Assembly (NCBI RefSeq): GCF_900143675.1
Contig: NZ_FRFC01000005.1
Span: forward strand, 62,001-126,000
Direction of reading: 5' to 3'
DNA: 64,000 nucleotides
Source of the DNA: Candidatus Nitrosotalea sinensis
GTDB taxonomy: Archaea; Thermoproteota; Nitrososphaeria; Nitrososphaerales; Nitrosopumilaceae
The notes below the pieces were generated by a model. That model was not told the origin of the DNA and ran no database searches. It was given only the letters and a program-made list of their open reading frames with translations. The position numbers were made by a program, and so were the translations under genes. Positions 26,204 to 36,179 of the stretch are shown here, piece after piece. How positions within the stretch are numbered: position 1 is the stretch's first letter; each line of letters starts with the position of its first letter.

Positions 26204-26659
26204 CTATTCAAAATTTTCAAGAATTTTAGGATTTGATTTTAAGAACGCAATAAACTTGCGTAGCTGTTTGATAGTTTGAGGATTTAGATGATGTTCTATG
26301 CCTTCTACATCTTGATTTGCAATTTCATGATTTATTCCCAGCATTTTAAAGAATTCCAATAGAATGCCATGCTTTTGTCTCACCGCATCTGCCAATGAAG
26401 AGCCTTTCGGAGTTAGACTTATTCCTCTATATTTTTCATATTCTAGATATCCACCTTCAGCAAGTTTTTGAAGCATTTTTGTAACAGAAGGAGCACTCAC
26501 AGTCAAGTATCTGGAAATATCAATAGTATTAGCATACCCCTTCAATTCAACAAGTTCTGATATGACCTCAAGGTAATCCTCAATACGAGAAGAGTCAGTT
26601 TTTGTAGATTTATGCGCCTCTTTAATAGATTCTAGTCTTTCAGCATGTTTTTCTTTCAT
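26204..26659 (-). CDS. DtxR/MntR-family metal-dependent repressor
   Basis: ATG 26659 is chosen; a longer frame exists upstream but adds 59 residues unlike the family. The product has 151 residues. An N-terminal winged helix (IEDYLEVISELVELKGYANT, then SAPSVTKMLQKLAEGGYLEYEKYRGISLTPKG) is followed by a dimerisation domain with EFFKMLGI and EGIEHHLNPQT, where Glu and His residues can bind Fe(II) or Mn(II). There is no SH3-like third domain. Probably it controls metal uptake genes elsewhere; nothing nearby is an obvious target. Confidence 0.9.
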   Translation of the reverse strand: MKEKHAERLESIKEAHKSTKTDSSRIEDYLEVISELVELKGYANTIDISRYLTVSAPSVTKMLQKLAEGGYLEYEKYRGISLTPKGSSLADAVRQKHGILLEFFKMLGINHEIANQDVEGIEHHLNPQTIKQLRKFIAFLKSNPKILENFE

Positions 26660-26776
26660 ATTTTTTATAATTATACATGAAATCATATAACCTAATCTCT
26701 TGATCAGAAATGTTAACCCAGTTGTGATTGATCTTTTGCATGGAATCTTAACTATTCTTTCTAAAATGATGGCTAC

Positions 26777-27121
26777 ATGGATGAGGGAATACGAGAGGGT
26801 ATTGATAAAATAAAGAGAGTCAGAGATTCTCTTCATAGAAGAGCAAAAATTTACTCAGAACTTGGCAAGATAGATGACAGAGGTACTGCGAGGGCACTCG
26901 GTGCGCTTCAACGAGCACCAGCACCTGGAAAGAAGATCACAAAGATTGGATTTATCTTCCTATTATCACCAGATCCCATAACTACACCCATTGGAATTCC
27001 AATGATAATTGCAGGAAAATATCTTGAAAAAGTATACAATGGAGCAACCATTAAAGACATAGGTACTGAAACAAAAGGCTTTTTTTCAGATTATACACAC
27101 TTGAAAGATCACATACGTTAA
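26777..27121 (+). CDS. Conserved hypothetical protein with hydrophobic centre
   Basis: The product has 114 residues. An N-terminal charged helix (EGIDKIKRVRDSLHRRAKIYSE) is followed by APAPGKKITKIGFIFLLSPDPITTPIGIPMII, a hydrophobic Pro-rich stretch that might insert in a membrane, and a polar tail. No family is recognised. The last 35 nt of a divergent gap of 117 bp separate it from the DtxR gene. It is followed by the DUF192 gene on the same strand (49-nt gap). Confidence 0.7.
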   Translation: MDEGIREGIDKIKRVRDSLHRRAKIYSELGKIDDRGTARALGALQRAPAPGKKITKIGFIFLLSPDPITTPIGIPMIIAGKYLEKVYNGATIKDIGTETKGFFSDYTHLKDHIR

Positions 27122-27170
27122 TGAATAAAATTTCAATCTGCATTGGTTTTTAACTAGACTAGGCCACATA

Positions 27171-27671
27171 ATGAATGTGGCAACAAGAGCCCAAGTTTTA
27201 ATCCCTATTGCAATTGCAGCAGTGATAATTGGAATAGTTGGAATTATCACCATACCAGCAGATTCAAAGCTTGCAGAAGTCAAATTTCCCAGAGGCACCA
27301 TAAAATTAGATGGCAAGATACTAGATGTACAAATTGCCGAAACAGATGCACAAAAAGTACGTGGTCTTATGTTTCAGAACCAACTACCAGATGATCAAGG
27401 AATGATATTTGTTTTCAATCAAGAGCAAATTGTTCCCATATGGATGTTAAATATGCAATTTCCGTTGGACATAATATGGTTTGATACAAATGGAAATGTG
27501 GTGCATATAGAAAAAAATGTGCTACCATGTAAATCAGCTCTAGAAACTGCAACGTGTACAGTCCAGAATGCAGATGGTAAAAAAGCAAAATATGTTTTAG
27601 AAGTAACTGGAGGTTTCACTGACAAGTTCCACATAACAGAGGGTTCAAAAATGCAAATAATTTCAATATAA
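27171..27671 (+). CDS. DUF192 family protein, membrane-anchored
   Basis: The product has 166 residues. One N-terminal membrane segment (about 8-28) precedes a DUF192 domain recognised by VRGLMFQNQLPDDQGMIFVF and the WMLNMQFPLDIIWFD segment, with VLPC following. The domain faces outside the cell. The biochemical function of DUF192 is not known. It converges with the acetyl-CoA synthetase gene with a 2-nt gap. Confidence 0.9.
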   Translation: MNVATRAQVLIPIAIAAVIIGIVGIITIPADSKLAEVKFPRGTIKLDGKILDVQIAETDAQKVRGLMFQNQLPDDQGMIFVFNQEQIVPIWMLNMQFPLDIIWFDTNGNVVHIEKNVLPCKSALETATCTVQNADGKKAKYVLEVTGGFTDKFHITEGSKMQIISI

Positions 27672-27673
27672 TC

Positions 27674-29581
27674 TCAAGATTTCAATGTTTGACTTAGTTC
27701 TGCAATTGCTTTTTTTATTTCATCAATAGATGCTTCATCCTCTATTGTGCTCACATCACCTGTTATTTCATTTTGAGTAATTGCTTTTAGTAGTCGTCTC
27801 ATTATCTTTCCGCTTCTGGTTTTTGGCAATTTTTCTACAAAATATAGTTTATCTGGAGTTGCAATAGGACCTATAGTTTTTCGGATATGTTGAATGAGAT
27901 CTTCTTTTAGCTGCGCATCAGACAAGAGTCCACTTTTGAGAACAACAAACGCAATTATTGATTCTCCTTTTACTTCATGAGGCACGCCACATACTGCAGC
28001 TTCTGCAACTGATTTGTGGGATACAAGAGTGCTCTCTAATTCAATAGTTCCAAGTCTATGACCTGCTACTTTTAGTACATCATCAGCTCTTCCAAGCAGC
28101 CACATATAACCATCTGTATCCATCATGGCATAATCTCCCGCATAATACTTGTTTTTATATTTGGACCAATAAACCGCCTTGTATTTTTCATCATCACCCC
28201 ACAATGTAAGCAACATACCAGGCCACTGATTTTCTATGACAAGATATCCCTTAGAATCAGATTTTACTTTATTCCCGTTATCATCAACTACAGAAAGATG
28301 TATTCCTGGCACAGGTTTTGCAGCAGAACCAGGTTTTAGAGGAATGGTTTCCAATCCAGGCACAGTTGAGATTATTGCCCCTCCTGTTTCTGTTTGCCAC
28401 CAAGTATCAACAATTGGACACCGTTTTTTTCCAATTGTTTCAAAATACCATTTCCATACTTTAGGATTTATCGGCTCACCTACAGTACCCAATAATCGTA
28501 AGCTAGAAAGATTATTTGAATTTGGAATATCATCACCATTTTTCATAAACATTCTTAGTGCAGTAGGAGTAGTGTACAAAATTGTAATGCCGTATTTTGA
28601 TACTAGATTCCATATTCTTGCTGGTGTGGGATAATCTAGAGATCCTTCATAGATAACCTGTGTGGCCCCATGCATCAGGGGACCATATACTACATAGCTA
28701 TGACCTGTGACCCAGCCAATATCAGCAGTACAAAAATAAACATCTGAATCCTTTATATCAAAAATCCATTTGAATGTGCTAAAAACATGTGTGAGATAAC
28801 CTCCAGTTCCGTGCAAAACTCCCTTTGGTTTTCCAGTAGTTCCAGAAGTATACAGAATATACAGAGGATGTGTGCTATCAAGCATTTCAGATTCACAACA
28901 AACATCCATGGGGCCAACAAGTTCATCCCATCGTTTGTCTTTGTTTGTAAATTTAACATCATTATGAGTGTGTTCTAAGATTATTACATGTTCAACAAAG
29001 TCAAGATTTTTTATTGCATCGTCAACAATATCTTTTAATTTAATGACAGTACCACGCCTTCTTCCCCCATCCGCTGTTATCACAATTTTTGATTTAGAGT
29101 CGTCAATTCGGTCTCTAATAGATTTAGCACTAAATCCAGAAAATATTACGGTATGAATTGCTCCAATCCTGGCACACGCAAGAAGTGAGATTATCAATTC
29201 TGGCACCATTGGAAGATATATTGTAACTCTATCACCTTTTTTTACACCTAATTTTTTTAGTGCATTTGCAAGTTTTGATACTTCCTGCAAAAGATCAGCA
29301 TATGTAAGAATTCTTTCTTCCCCATTCTCACCCTCCCAAATTATTGCTTTTTTATCAGGTTTTTTTTGCGTAATCACATCCAATGCATTATAGGCCGCAT
29401 TTGTTTTTCCACCTACAAACCACCTTGCAAAGGGAGGATTCCATTCCAACGCAGTATGCCATTTTTCAAACCAATGAATGTTATGGGCTTGTGATTCCCA
29501 GAATTTTATGCTGTCCTTATTTGCCACATTACGTATTATCGAATCATAATTTCCAAGACCTACATCATAAGAGCTGTCCAT
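27674..29581 (-). CDS. acs: Acetyl-CoA synthetase (AMP-forming)
   Basis: ATG 29581 is chosen (a TTG lies two codons upstream), giving 635 residues. Signature elements: ATP-binding YTSGTTGKPKGVLHGTGGYL, acyl-pocket DTWWQTETGG (the second Trp limits the pocket to acetate or propionate), hinge GRADDVLKVAGHRLG, and the C-terminal catalytic and acetylatable Lys in KTRSGKIMRR. It activates acetate to acetyl-CoA. Closely related AMP-forming enzymes act on propionate or 3-hydroxypropionate; the Trp favours acetate. A hairpin terminator separates it from cdvA upstream. Confidence 0.94.
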   Translation of the reverse strand: MDSSYDVGLGNYDSIIRNVANKDSIKFWESQAHNIHWFEKWHTALEWNPPFARWFVGGKTNAAYNALDVITQKKPDKKAIIWEGENGEERILTYADLLQEVSKLANALKKLGVKKGDRVTIYLPMVPELIISLLACARIGAIHTVIFSGFSAKSIRDRIDDSKSKIVITADGGRRRGTVIKLKDIVDDAIKNLDFVEHVIILEHTHNDVKFTNKDKRWDELVGPMDVCCESEMLDSTHPLYILYTSGTTGKPKGVLHGTGGYLTHVFSTFKWIFDIKDSDVYFCTADIGWVTGHSYVVYGPLMHGATQVIYEGSLDYPTPARIWNLVSKYGITILYTTPTALRMFMKNGDDIPNSNNLSSLRLLGTVGEPINPKVWKWYFETIGKKRCPIVDTWWQTETGGAIISTVPGLETIPLKPGSAAKPVPGIHLSVVDDNGNKVKSDSKGYLVIENQWPGMLLTLWGDDEKYKAVYWSKYKNKYYAGDYAMMDTDGYMWLLGRADDVLKVAGHRLGTIELESTLVSHKSVAEAAVCGVPHEVKGESIIAFVVLKSGLLSDAQLKEDLIQHIRKTIGPIATPDKLYFVEKLPKTRSGKIMRRLLKAITQNEITGDVSTIEDEASIDEIKKAIAELSQTLKS

Positions 29582-29604
29582 ACACAATGGATTAAAATCA
29601 TGTC

Positions 29605-29643
29605 AAAAAAAAGGTTCGCTCAAATGGAGTTAGGAGCGAGTCC
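29605..29643 (-). terminator. Intrinsic-type terminator after cdvA
   Basis: On the minus strand a stem formed by 29643-29634 and 29621-29613 (GGACTCGCTC and GAGCGAACC, one bulge or mismatch region) closes a 12-nt loop and is followed directly by eight T residues at 29612-29605. It lies about 20 nt downstream of the cdvA stop. This is a bacterial-looking rho-independent structure; archaeal RNA polymerase terminates on T runs even without a stem. Confidence 0.65.
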
Positions 29644-29662
29644 TTTATACCATCAGATCGGA

Positions 29663-30481
29663 TTATGATGAGATTCTTCTAAGCCAATCTGAATCTTGAG
29701 GTTCCTCATCACCATCGGCTCCAATTGCCACAGGTTTTGGTGTTGTTGCAGTGGGAATACTGGCACCAACCCCTACCCCAGTAGGAATAGGAGTCGTTGG
29801 TTGTGAAGGAGAAGGACTTTCTACCTTTCCAAGATATGAAATGGCGGCTGAATGTACATCCTGTTTTGGATTTTCTACACGCTCTCCACTCTCAACTGAA
29901 AGATCGTTGATGCGACGTTGAATGTTTGCTATCTCTGCTTTTTCATGTTCGATGTGTTCTATGATTTCGACCGTATGAGTCTTGACTAGGTCATACTTGG
30001 CATCAGATATCTCATTGCTTTTATTTTGCAACTTGGCATCAAATCGTAGCATCCTGATTGATTTTAGCTGATTATCAAGTTCTCCAAGTCTTTTCTCAAG
30101 TTTCTCTTTGATTTGCCTTTCGGTCTCATCAAGAGTTAGCAACTTCATCTTGTATTTCTCTCGGATCAATTCAGCATCCTCTTTCATGTCATCGTTTTCA
30201 GATACGATATCCATCAGAGCTCGTATTCGGCGCATGGTTAGACCCTTTTCTCTCAATAGTCGTTGAGCATCCAATCTCCATCTAGGAATGAAGATTACAA
30301 ATTGCCCCTGAATGACCAATTGTTCGAATGCTATCTGCTTAAGTCCTTCAGAACCACAATCAGCACCAACGGTTTGTACACTTCCGTCGATATCAGTGAT
30401 GGTTCCAATTACTTTGCCGATATGGGTTCCGTACATGTCCTTAACTTGCTTGCCGATAAATTCGATCTCTTCCTTGCTCAT
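29663..30481 (-). CDS. cdvA: Cell division protein CdvA
   Basis: The product has 272 residues. An N-terminal PRC-barrel-like domain (about 1-75; MYGTHIGKVIGTITDIDGSV) is followed by a long coiled coil (about 85-205), a Pro/Thr-rich linker, and a C-terminal motif EEPQDSDWLRRISS that fits the ESCRT-III-binding tail. CdvA binds DNA and membrane and recruits CdvB in the Cdv division system. CdvB and CdvC are not adjacent, as is usual in Nitrososphaerota. Transcription probably ends at the hairpin just downstream. Confidence 0.9.
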   Translation of the reverse strand: MSKEEIEFIGKQVKDMYGTHIGKVIGTITDIDGSVQTVGADCGSEGLKQIAFEQLVIQGQFVIFIPRWRLDAQRLLREKGLTMRRIRALMDIVSENDDMKEDAELIREKYKMKLLTLDETERQIKEKLEKRLGELDNQLKSIRMLRFDAKLQNKSNEISDAKYDLVKTHTVEIIEHIEHEKAEIANIQRRINDLSVESGERVENPKQDVHSAAISYLGKVESPSPSQPTTPIPTGVGVGASIPTATTPKPVAIGADGDEEPQDSDWLRRISS

Positions 30482-30619
30482 TGCGTAGGTGTTTTAATTT
30501 TCATATAACCAACAAAGTGTTAACAAGCTTTCCAGTTTTAGTAAGATCATTTTAACTAATAATTATGCCAAAATATGAAAAATGCGTAATTTTATAATTA
30601 GATTAATAGTAATGGTCCA

Positions 30620-30907
30620 ATGATGATTACAAAGGAAGAACTGGATCAGATATTACACTTTGTCTCCAAACGATGGATAGACATGAGCAGAGACGAAAAA
30701 CACAAAGCGTTTGAAAACATGCCAACAGATTTTTGGATGAATTCCATGGGTGGCTCGGCAGGCACTGGAAGATGGGTCACAACTTTGATGTATACAGAAG
30801 ATGCTCAGGAAGCAGAATCATTCAAAGAAGTATTACTTAGATGGCAAGCAAAACACAATGGTCCAAAATTTGGACCATCAGATCTGATCCAAATTGGAAA
30901 GAAGTAG
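30620..30907 (+). CDS. Small conserved hypothetical protein
   Basis: The product has 95 residues. It is a soluble, mixed alpha/beta protein: a helical start (ITKEELDQILHFVSKRWIDM), an aromatic Gly-rich centre (FWMNSMGGSAGTGRWVTTLMY), and a helical end. No Cys and no recognised motif. It is divergent from cdvA and 31 nt upstream of the ThyX-like gene, with which it may be co-transcribed. Function unknown. Confidence 0.72.
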   Translation: MMITKEELDQILHFVSKRWIDMSRDEKHKAFENMPTDFWMNSMGGSAGTGRWVTTLMYTEDAQEAESFKEVLLRWQAKHNGPKFGPSDLIQIGKK

Positions 30908-30938
30908 TTAATTATCAGCGATTAGGTGAATTACAACA

Positions 30939-32564
30939 TTGTCATCCGGTGAATTTTCAGATTCGGAGCGGAATATGCTGTTAAAACATTTTTCAAATTT
31001 GGATGATATAGTATTTGCAATAATTAGTCCAAGACAAGTTGACAGAGGTGCCCTGATGTCAAGATATAGTAGAACTGATAAGAGTATGAGAAGAATTTTT
31101 GTTGACGAATTTTTACAGAATGAAAATCGCGGAGAAGAATTTTACAATAAAGTGTTATTAGAATACGGTGATGATTCAGTCGCAGAACTTGGAGAAGCTC
31201 AAATTGCAATTGAAGGGTTATCAAATATAGCTGTAAAAAAAATAGAAGATCGTAGGATTGGACTGTCATATCTTGAAAAGTCATCGAGATATGTAGCATG
31301 GGACAAAAAGATTAACGGAGAATACAAGTTTTACAAGGAACCTGACATAATGAGTTCCAGGTACGCAGACAAATATTTAGAGGCATGTAATTTCTATTTT
31401 GAGATCTATTCGAAGAATATACAGCCTACAATAAAATACATGCAAGAAATTGAACCTATTGAAAAACAAAAATTCAAGAACTCTGAAGGTAATGATATTT
31501 TATTTTCAAAAATAACAGAAGAAGACGATATAAAATCAGCAACACGAATTTACAATGCCACAATTCGTGCAAAAGCTCTTGACATTCTTAGAGGAATATT
31601 ACCAGCATCTACTCTCACTAATGTTGGAATAACAGGAAATGGAAGAGCTTTTGAATATTTACTTACAATACTGTATTCGTCAAATCTTCAAGAAGAAAGA
31701 ATTCTTGCAAACAAGATAGAGAGAGAGCTTAATACTACAATAAGGTCATTTGTGAGAAGAGCCAACGATAACCATGGAAAAGCGTTACAGAGCTACCTCA
31801 AAGACATCAAGACTAGATCACAGGTATTCAGCAAAATGTATCTAAAAACAAAAAAGAAAACAAGTCATACTGTAGACCTAATAGATTATGAATCTGAGAG
31901 AAGAGCAGAAGAGAAGATAATTTCAGCAATATTATATGAATCATCAAACGGTCAATCATACAAAGACATACTCAACCAAGTAAGAAAGATGAAAAAAACA
32001 GATAGGAAAAAAATTATTAATTTATTTTCTAGAATAAGAAACAATAGAAGGCAAAGACCTCCACGTTCATTTGAGATGACAGAATACACTTTCGATTTTA
32101 TGACAAATTTTGGAATGTTTCGAGACTTTCATAGACATAGAGTTCTCACACTTCAAAGACAACTGCTTGGAACAAACCATGGTTACTTTATGCCAAGAGA
32201 AATAAAAGAACTAGGAATCAAAAAAGATTTTGAAGATTGTATGTACAAGTCAAAAGAGGTTTTTGATTTGCTTAATCCGAGAATGCCCGAGCAAGCACAA
32301 TATGTAGTAAACTTTGCATATAATTATCAGTATTTCATGAAACTGAATCTACGAGAGGCAACACATTTGATAGAACTTAGAACAGTTCCTCAGGGACATC
32401 AGGATTATAGAATAGTCGCACAAAAAATGTTCTCATTGATTAAAAAAGTACATCCAGACTTGGCAAGAATAATAAAATTTGCAGACATGAGATCATACAG
32501 TCTTGAGAGACTAGAAGCAGAAAAAAGAATTGAAGCAAAACGAAAAATACTTGAAAAGAAATAA
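30939..32564 (+). CDS. Double-length ThyX-like protein (FAD-dependent thymidylate synthase superfamily)
   Basis: The product has 541 residues with a TTG start. Two ThyX-like halves are visible. The first has [18 protein letters not shown], resembling the RHRxxSxxExSxRYV motif with His replaced; the second has [16 protein letters not shown], which keeps RHR but has Thr for Ser. Typical ThyX is about 220-250 residues and works as a tetramer with sites between subunits, so a fused pair could be a pseudo-tetramer. Because each half is degenerate, thymidylate synthesis is not assured; nucleotide or RNA modification is possible. Confidence 0.85.
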   Translation: MSSGEFSDSERNMLLKHFSNLDDIVFAIISPRQVDRGALMSRYSRTDKSMRRIFVDEFLQNENRGEEFYNKVLLEYGDDSVAELGEAQIAIEGLSNIAVKKIEDRRIGLSYLEKSSRYVAWDKKINGEYKFYKEPDIMSSRYADKYLEACNFYFEIYSKNIQPTIKYMQEIEPIEKQKFKNSEGNDILFSKITEEDDIKSATRIYNATIRAKALDILRGILPASTLTNVGITGNGRAFEYLLTILYSSNLQEERILANKIERELNTTIRSFVRRANDNHGKALQSYLKDIKTRSQVFSKMYLKTKKKTSHTVDLIDYESERRAEEKIISAILYESSNGQSYKDILNQVRKMKKTDRKKIINLFSRIRNNRRQRPPRSFEMTEYTFDFMTNFGMFRDFHRHRVLTLQRQLLGTNHGYFMPREIKELGIKKDFEDCMYKSKEVFDLLNPRMPEQAQYVVNFAYNYQYFMKLNLREATHLIELRTVPQGHQDYRIVAQKMFSLIKKVHPDLARIIKFADMRSYSLERLEAEKRIEAKRKILEKK

Positions 32565-32639
32565 TGTAAATCCAGAGATCATGTTACTGATAATTCATCA
32601 TACTCAATCTTTGTGACACGTCAAATTTGTTAAAACATA

Positions 32640-33056
32640 TTAATGTACAAATCGTGGCAATTTTTTCAATACATGTGAAATAGATATTCGGCCCGGACCA
32701 AGTACTAGAAGTGTTAAAAGAACTACAAATGCAAGCAATTCTAGCTCAAGCCCATTTTTACCAGAAAAAGATTGTAATTTTTTAATAGACACCATGACAA
32801 ATAGCATTTCTATTGCAAGAAGACTAGCAGAAATCCGTGTTATAATGCCCACAACAAGCAATACACCTCCAATAAATTCAAGCAGTCCAATCAATGGTGC
32901 CATCTCAGACGGAAGACCTATGCTTGAAAAGAATCCTCCCATATTACTATCGAATTTACTCAAACTGTGAACTATGAACATGAATCCCACGGAGGCCCTC
33001 AGTCCTAAATGACTAAGATCATGGAATTTTCCAGTTGCAAGCGTGGCGCCTACCAT
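32640..33056 (-). CDS. DoxX-family membrane protein
   Basis: The product has 138 residues with four predicted membrane helices: about 13-33, 50-72, 75-95 and 105-125. The N-terminal LGLRASVGFMFIVHSLSKF and PLIGLLEFIGGVLLVVGIITR are typical of DoxX proteins. Members include a thiosulfate:quinone oxidoreductase subunit, but most are of unknown function, and no partner gene is present. It converges with the ThyX-like gene. Confidence 0.9.
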   Translation of the reverse strand: MVGATLATGKFHDLSHLGLRASVGFMFIVHSLSKFDSNMGGFFSSIGLPSEMAPLIGLLEFIGGVLLVVGIITRISASLLAIEMLFVMVSIKKLQSFSGKNGLELELLAFVVLLTLLVLGPGRISISHVLKKLPRFVH

Positions 33057-33183
33057 ATTGATGACATGATTTCATACACCATATTGCATATACAGGTTGC
33101 TAAGCTATCTAGTTGAAATTTAAGCTTGTATAGACACATGTAGTTTATCATGACATATCCATAACTTTCTGTCAGGTGTTAAA

Positions 33184-33327
33184 TTATTTTTCAGTTTTTC
33201 GGTATTTTTTTCCCGTATTTTTATCAAAATACATGAAGGTACAATCAGAATTTGGGCAGTGATATATTCCAGAACCTGGATCAAACTCTACCAAGGCAGA
33301 ATCGCAATCAGGACAATTTAAAACCAT
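33184..33327 (-). CDS. Small zinc-ribbon protein
   Basis: ATG 33327 gives 47 residues; an upstream in-frame ATG would add 18 residues unlike a zinc ribbon. CPDCDSALVEFDPGSGIYHC and CTFMYFDKNTG give the Cys pairs of a rubredoxin-like ribbon (CxxC and CxxxxC). Such tiny ribbons are common in Nitrososphaerota; the partner is unknown. Spacing of 127 nt to DoxX suggests a separate transcript. Confidence 0.75.
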   Translation of the reverse strand: MVLNCPDCDSALVEFDPGSGIYHCPNSDCTFMYFDKNTGKKYRKTEK

Positions 33328-33459
33328 GAAGATAGTCCGGTACTGTAATTTAAAAAAGTATCCATTATTCACATAAAACATCAGTACAGAAATAGACTTG
33401 AAAAACTAACCTGGTTAAATCATGTTGATGATCTGACTCTGCTATACATTCAGATCAAT

Positions 33460-34506
33460 TTACAGTTCCAATGATTTGAGGTCTATGACAAATCTGTAGC
33501 GTACATCACTATTTAAAATTCGCTTATATGCTTCATTTACTTGCTGGATTTGGATTACCTCAATCTCACTGGTTATGTTATTTTTACCACAAAAATCTAA
33601 CATCTCTTGTGTTTCCTTTATCCCCCCAATCAGAGATCCAGCTATGCTTCTGCGTCCTGCTACAAGAGAAAAAGAACCAACAGGTATTTGTTTTTCAGGA
33701 ATTCCCACAACAACCATAGAGCCATCCAATGTTAGGAGTTCAAGATATTGATTCCAGTCAATTTCGGCAGAAACAGTATTGATAATTAGATCAAAGTATC
33801 CTTTTAATTTTTTAAAGGTTTCAGGATCAGATGTGGCATAGAAGTGGTCTGCACCAAGTTTTCTTCCATCCTCTTGTTTTTTTAGAGAGTGACTCAAAAC
33901 AGTCACTTCGGCACCAAGCGCATGAGCAAGTTTTACCCCCATGTGGCCAATTCCTCCCAGTCCGACGATTGCAATTTTTTTTCCAGGACCTGCATTCCAA
34001 TGCATAAGTGGTGAATACAATGTGATTCCAGCACAAAGTAATGGTGCTGCTCTATCAAGTGATAACATATCAGGTATACGAAGTACATAATTTTCATCCA
34101 CTACAATTTGATTAGAATAACCTCCTTGCGTAGGAATTCCATCCTTTCCCACACCATTATACGTAGTAACCATTCCAGCAGTACAATATTGTTCTAAGTT
34201 TTTCATACATGCAGTACATGTTCTACAAGAATCAACAAAGCATCCAACCCCAACTTTGTCACCTTTGTTGTATCGTGTAACTTTAGGACCTATTTGAGAT
34301 ACTATTCCAGTAATCTCGTGTCCTGGGACCATCGGAAATGTAGAACCTCCCCATTCGTCAGAAACCTGATGTATATCAGTATGACATATTCCACAATATT
34401 TTATATCAATTACAACATCATTATCTCCAGGTTCACGTCTTTCAAACGAATATGGTACAAGAGAGGCTTTTGCATTTTTTGCTGCATAGCCTTTGACATG
34501 AATCAT
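33460..34506 (-). CDS. Zinc-dependent alcohol dehydrogenase (MDR, cinnamyl-alcohol-dehydrogenase-like)
   Basis: The product has 348 residues. Catalytic zinc ligands lie in CGICHTDIH and GHEITG, the structural zinc site in [15 protein letters not shown], and the nucleotide-binding [16 protein letters not shown] in the Rossmann domain. NADPH-dependent aldehyde reduction is usual for this subgroup (YahK-like); the physiological substrate is not identifiable. It stands alone, upstream of a 78-nt gap. Confidence 0.92.
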   Translation of the reverse strand: MIHVKGYAAKNAKASLVPYSFERREPGDNDVVIDIKYCGICHTDIHQVSDEWGGSTFPMVPGHEITGIVSQIGPKVTRYNKGDKVGVGCFVDSCRTCTACMKNLEQYCTAGMVTTYNGVGKDGIPTQGGYSNQIVVDENYVLRIPDMLSLDRAAPLLCAGITLYSPLMHWNAGPGKKIAIVGLGGIGHMGVKLAHALGAEVTVLSHSLKKQEDGRKLGADHFYATSDPETFKKLKGYFDLIINTVSAEIDWNQYLELLTLDGSMVVVGIPEKQIPVGSFSLVAGRRSIAGSLIGGIKETQEMLDFCGKNNITSEIEVIQIQQVNEAYKRILNSDVRYRFVIDLKSLEL

Positions 34507-34609
34507 TTCAAATTAAATTGCAATACAACGTATTTAATTATTAAGAGACATCAAAGTAGTTATTTTCAGATGCACATTCACATCAAGATATTCCCAACAT
34601 ATCATTTCA

Positions 34610-35635
34610 TCATCCAAACCATTGGTCAAGATTCTGACTCTTTTTTTCAAGTGATTTTTTCAATCTATTTAAGGAAGTTTCTACACGATCTAGTGAAAAA
34701 CTTCGTTCTCTTGTAAGATAGTTCACAATTCCTCCATAGTCCACGTTGTCAAATTTTATTTCGGGAACATTTGCAACAGATGGTTTTAGGAATAACTCAC
34801 GTATTTGTTCATAGTCAATTTCATTTAATTTATCTTGGATTTGTAGTATATTTTCTAATTTTTCATTTTCTTTTATGAGTTTAAGAGCTGTTTTAGGACC
34901 TATTCTTTCAAAACCATCAGGATTAAAATCAGTACCAATCAGTATTCCAACATCAACAAGTTGTTCTCGTGTAATTCCTAGGGATGATAGGGTTTTATCA
35001 AGAGTTATAATTTCAGGTTCAATCTCAATGGTTGTATTTCTATTTGGAAGTTTTCTTTTACCACTGTTGGTAAAATTTCTTACTAGTCTTTTTGCACCAA
35101 AAAGCAAAGAATCAAAATCTTGGCTTGCAGATGCATGAGCTTGTCCAGTATTTGTCAAATGAGCAGCTGTTGCTTCCCCTTCAGAGGGAGCCTGAATGAA
35201 TGGTATTCCAAATAATTGAAGAAGTATTTTAGATTCTTCGACCATATCATCTCGTAGAACAGAAGTCTGTTGTGCAAATTTTTTTGCTTCTGCATAGTTG
35301 CCTTCACTTATTGCTTTTTCATATTTTATTGTGGCGTCTTTTTTTACTTGTTTTCTTCTTTGAATTTCTGCGGATTTTAATGATGGAGGTTTACCATCAA
35401 ATACGTATAATGGTTTTATGCCCAATGATAGAAAATTGATGTTCCTATAGAACAAACCACTTAGATGACTGGTTATTTTTCCGTTATAATCTGTCAGAGG
35501 AAGACCATCAGGACCACGAATTATTGATAAAAATTGATATATTGCATTATAGGCATCAATTGCAACAATTTTTGAAGTAAAAGATTCAAGATTTGTTCGT
35601 TCTCTAACGCATAGTTGTTTTAGATCTAATCCCAT
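34610..35635 (-). CDS. fen: Flap endonuclease 1
   Basis: The product has 341 residues, normal for archaeal FEN-1. Metal-binding acidic residues are in [42 protein letters not shown] and GTDFNPDG. The C-terminus SQNLDQWFG is a PCNA-interacting box with Ser in place of the first Gln. It removes 5' flaps during Okazaki-fragment maturation and repair. No other replication gene is adjacent. Confidence 0.96.
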   Translation of the reverse strand: MGLDLKQLCVRERTNLESFTSKIVAIDAYNAIYQFLSIIRGPDGLPLTDYNGKITSHLSGLFYRNINFLSLGIKPLYVFDGKPPSLKSAEIQRRKQVKKDATIKYEKAISEGNYAEAKKFAQQTSVLRDDMVEESKILLQLFGIPFIQAPSEGEATAAHLTNTGQAHASASQDFDSLLFGAKRLVRNFTNSGKRKLPNRNTTIEIEPEIITLDKTLSSLGITREQLVDVGILIGTDFNPDGFERIGPKTALKLIKENEKLENILQIQDKLNEIDYEQIRELFLKPSVANVPEIKFDNVDYGGIVNYLTRERSFSLDRVETSLNRLKKSLEKKSQNLDQWFG

Positions 35636-35671
35636 CGATATCGGTCCAATTGATCACAGATTTTTGTCTTC

Positions 35672-35857
35672 TTATTTCTTTTTTTGAAAAGATTTTTCCC
35701 AGCCTTTCTCTATAATTTCTTCATAGATGTTTGAAAGTTTTGGAATAGACTCTCCTTTTTCTGCAGCAATCTTGATTTTTTCACGATAATACAACTCTAT
35801 TGCCTTTGCAATTTTATCATCAATTGTTATAGAGACTCTAGTTTTTGCCAACCACAT
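35672..35857 (-). CDS. Small ribbon-helix-helix-like protein
   Basis: ATG 35857 is chosen (a TTG precedes it), giving 61 residues. The N-terminal KTRVSITIDDKIAKAIELYY is like the beta strand and first helix of RHH regulators, and a second helix follows (KLSNIYEEIIEKGWEKS). It could be an antitoxin-like or general DNA-binding protein; no toxin gene neighbours it. It overlaps nothing and is 36 nt upstream of fen, so may be co-transcribed. Confidence 0.65.
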   Translation of the reverse strand: MWLAKTRVSITIDDKIAKAIELYYREKIKIAAEKGESIPKLSNIYEEIIEKGWEKSFQKKK

Positions 35858-35888
35858 CAATAATGGTATAATATCAATAATAAACTAT

Positions 35889-36074
35889 CTATTGTAGATT
35901 TTTAACAATATTAGGTATTAGTAAAAAGCCTTCTTTTGTAGCAATCATTTTCACTGGCGTTTCTTCAGACAAGCCCAGCATGACTAGAAACGTTCCCAAA
36001 GTAATATCATTTGGTAGCACGTGTTTTTTCCCTTCAAATTCTATCAATGTTGTTTTTTTAGTTACGGTTTCCAT
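35889..36074 (-). CDS. Small hypothetical protein
   Basis: The product has 61 residues: a short beta-rich start (KKTTLIEFEGKKHVLPND), then ITLGTFLVMLGLSEETPVKM and a hydrophobic end. The general shape recalls a small ubiquitin-like or MoaD-like fold, but there is no C-terminal GG. No family is recognised. It lies 31 nt upstream of the RHH-like gene on the same strand. Confidence 0.5.
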   Translation of the reverse strand: METVTKKTTLIEFEGKKHVLPNDITLGTFLVMLGLSEETPVKMIATKEGFLLIPNIVKNLQ

Positions 36075-36179
36075 TATGAAATAATAAATTATCTACTTTA
36101 TATCTTTTATTATATATTTGATCTACTGATCAGTATTCTCATTGTATTTATTAACCAAAAACAAAATCCTTGACAAGAT

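Noticed and set aside
29598-29669. Short plus-strand frame starting ATGTCAAAAAAAAGG
   Set aside because: Only about 22 codons, and it covers the hairpin and T run that form the cdvA terminator on the other strand.
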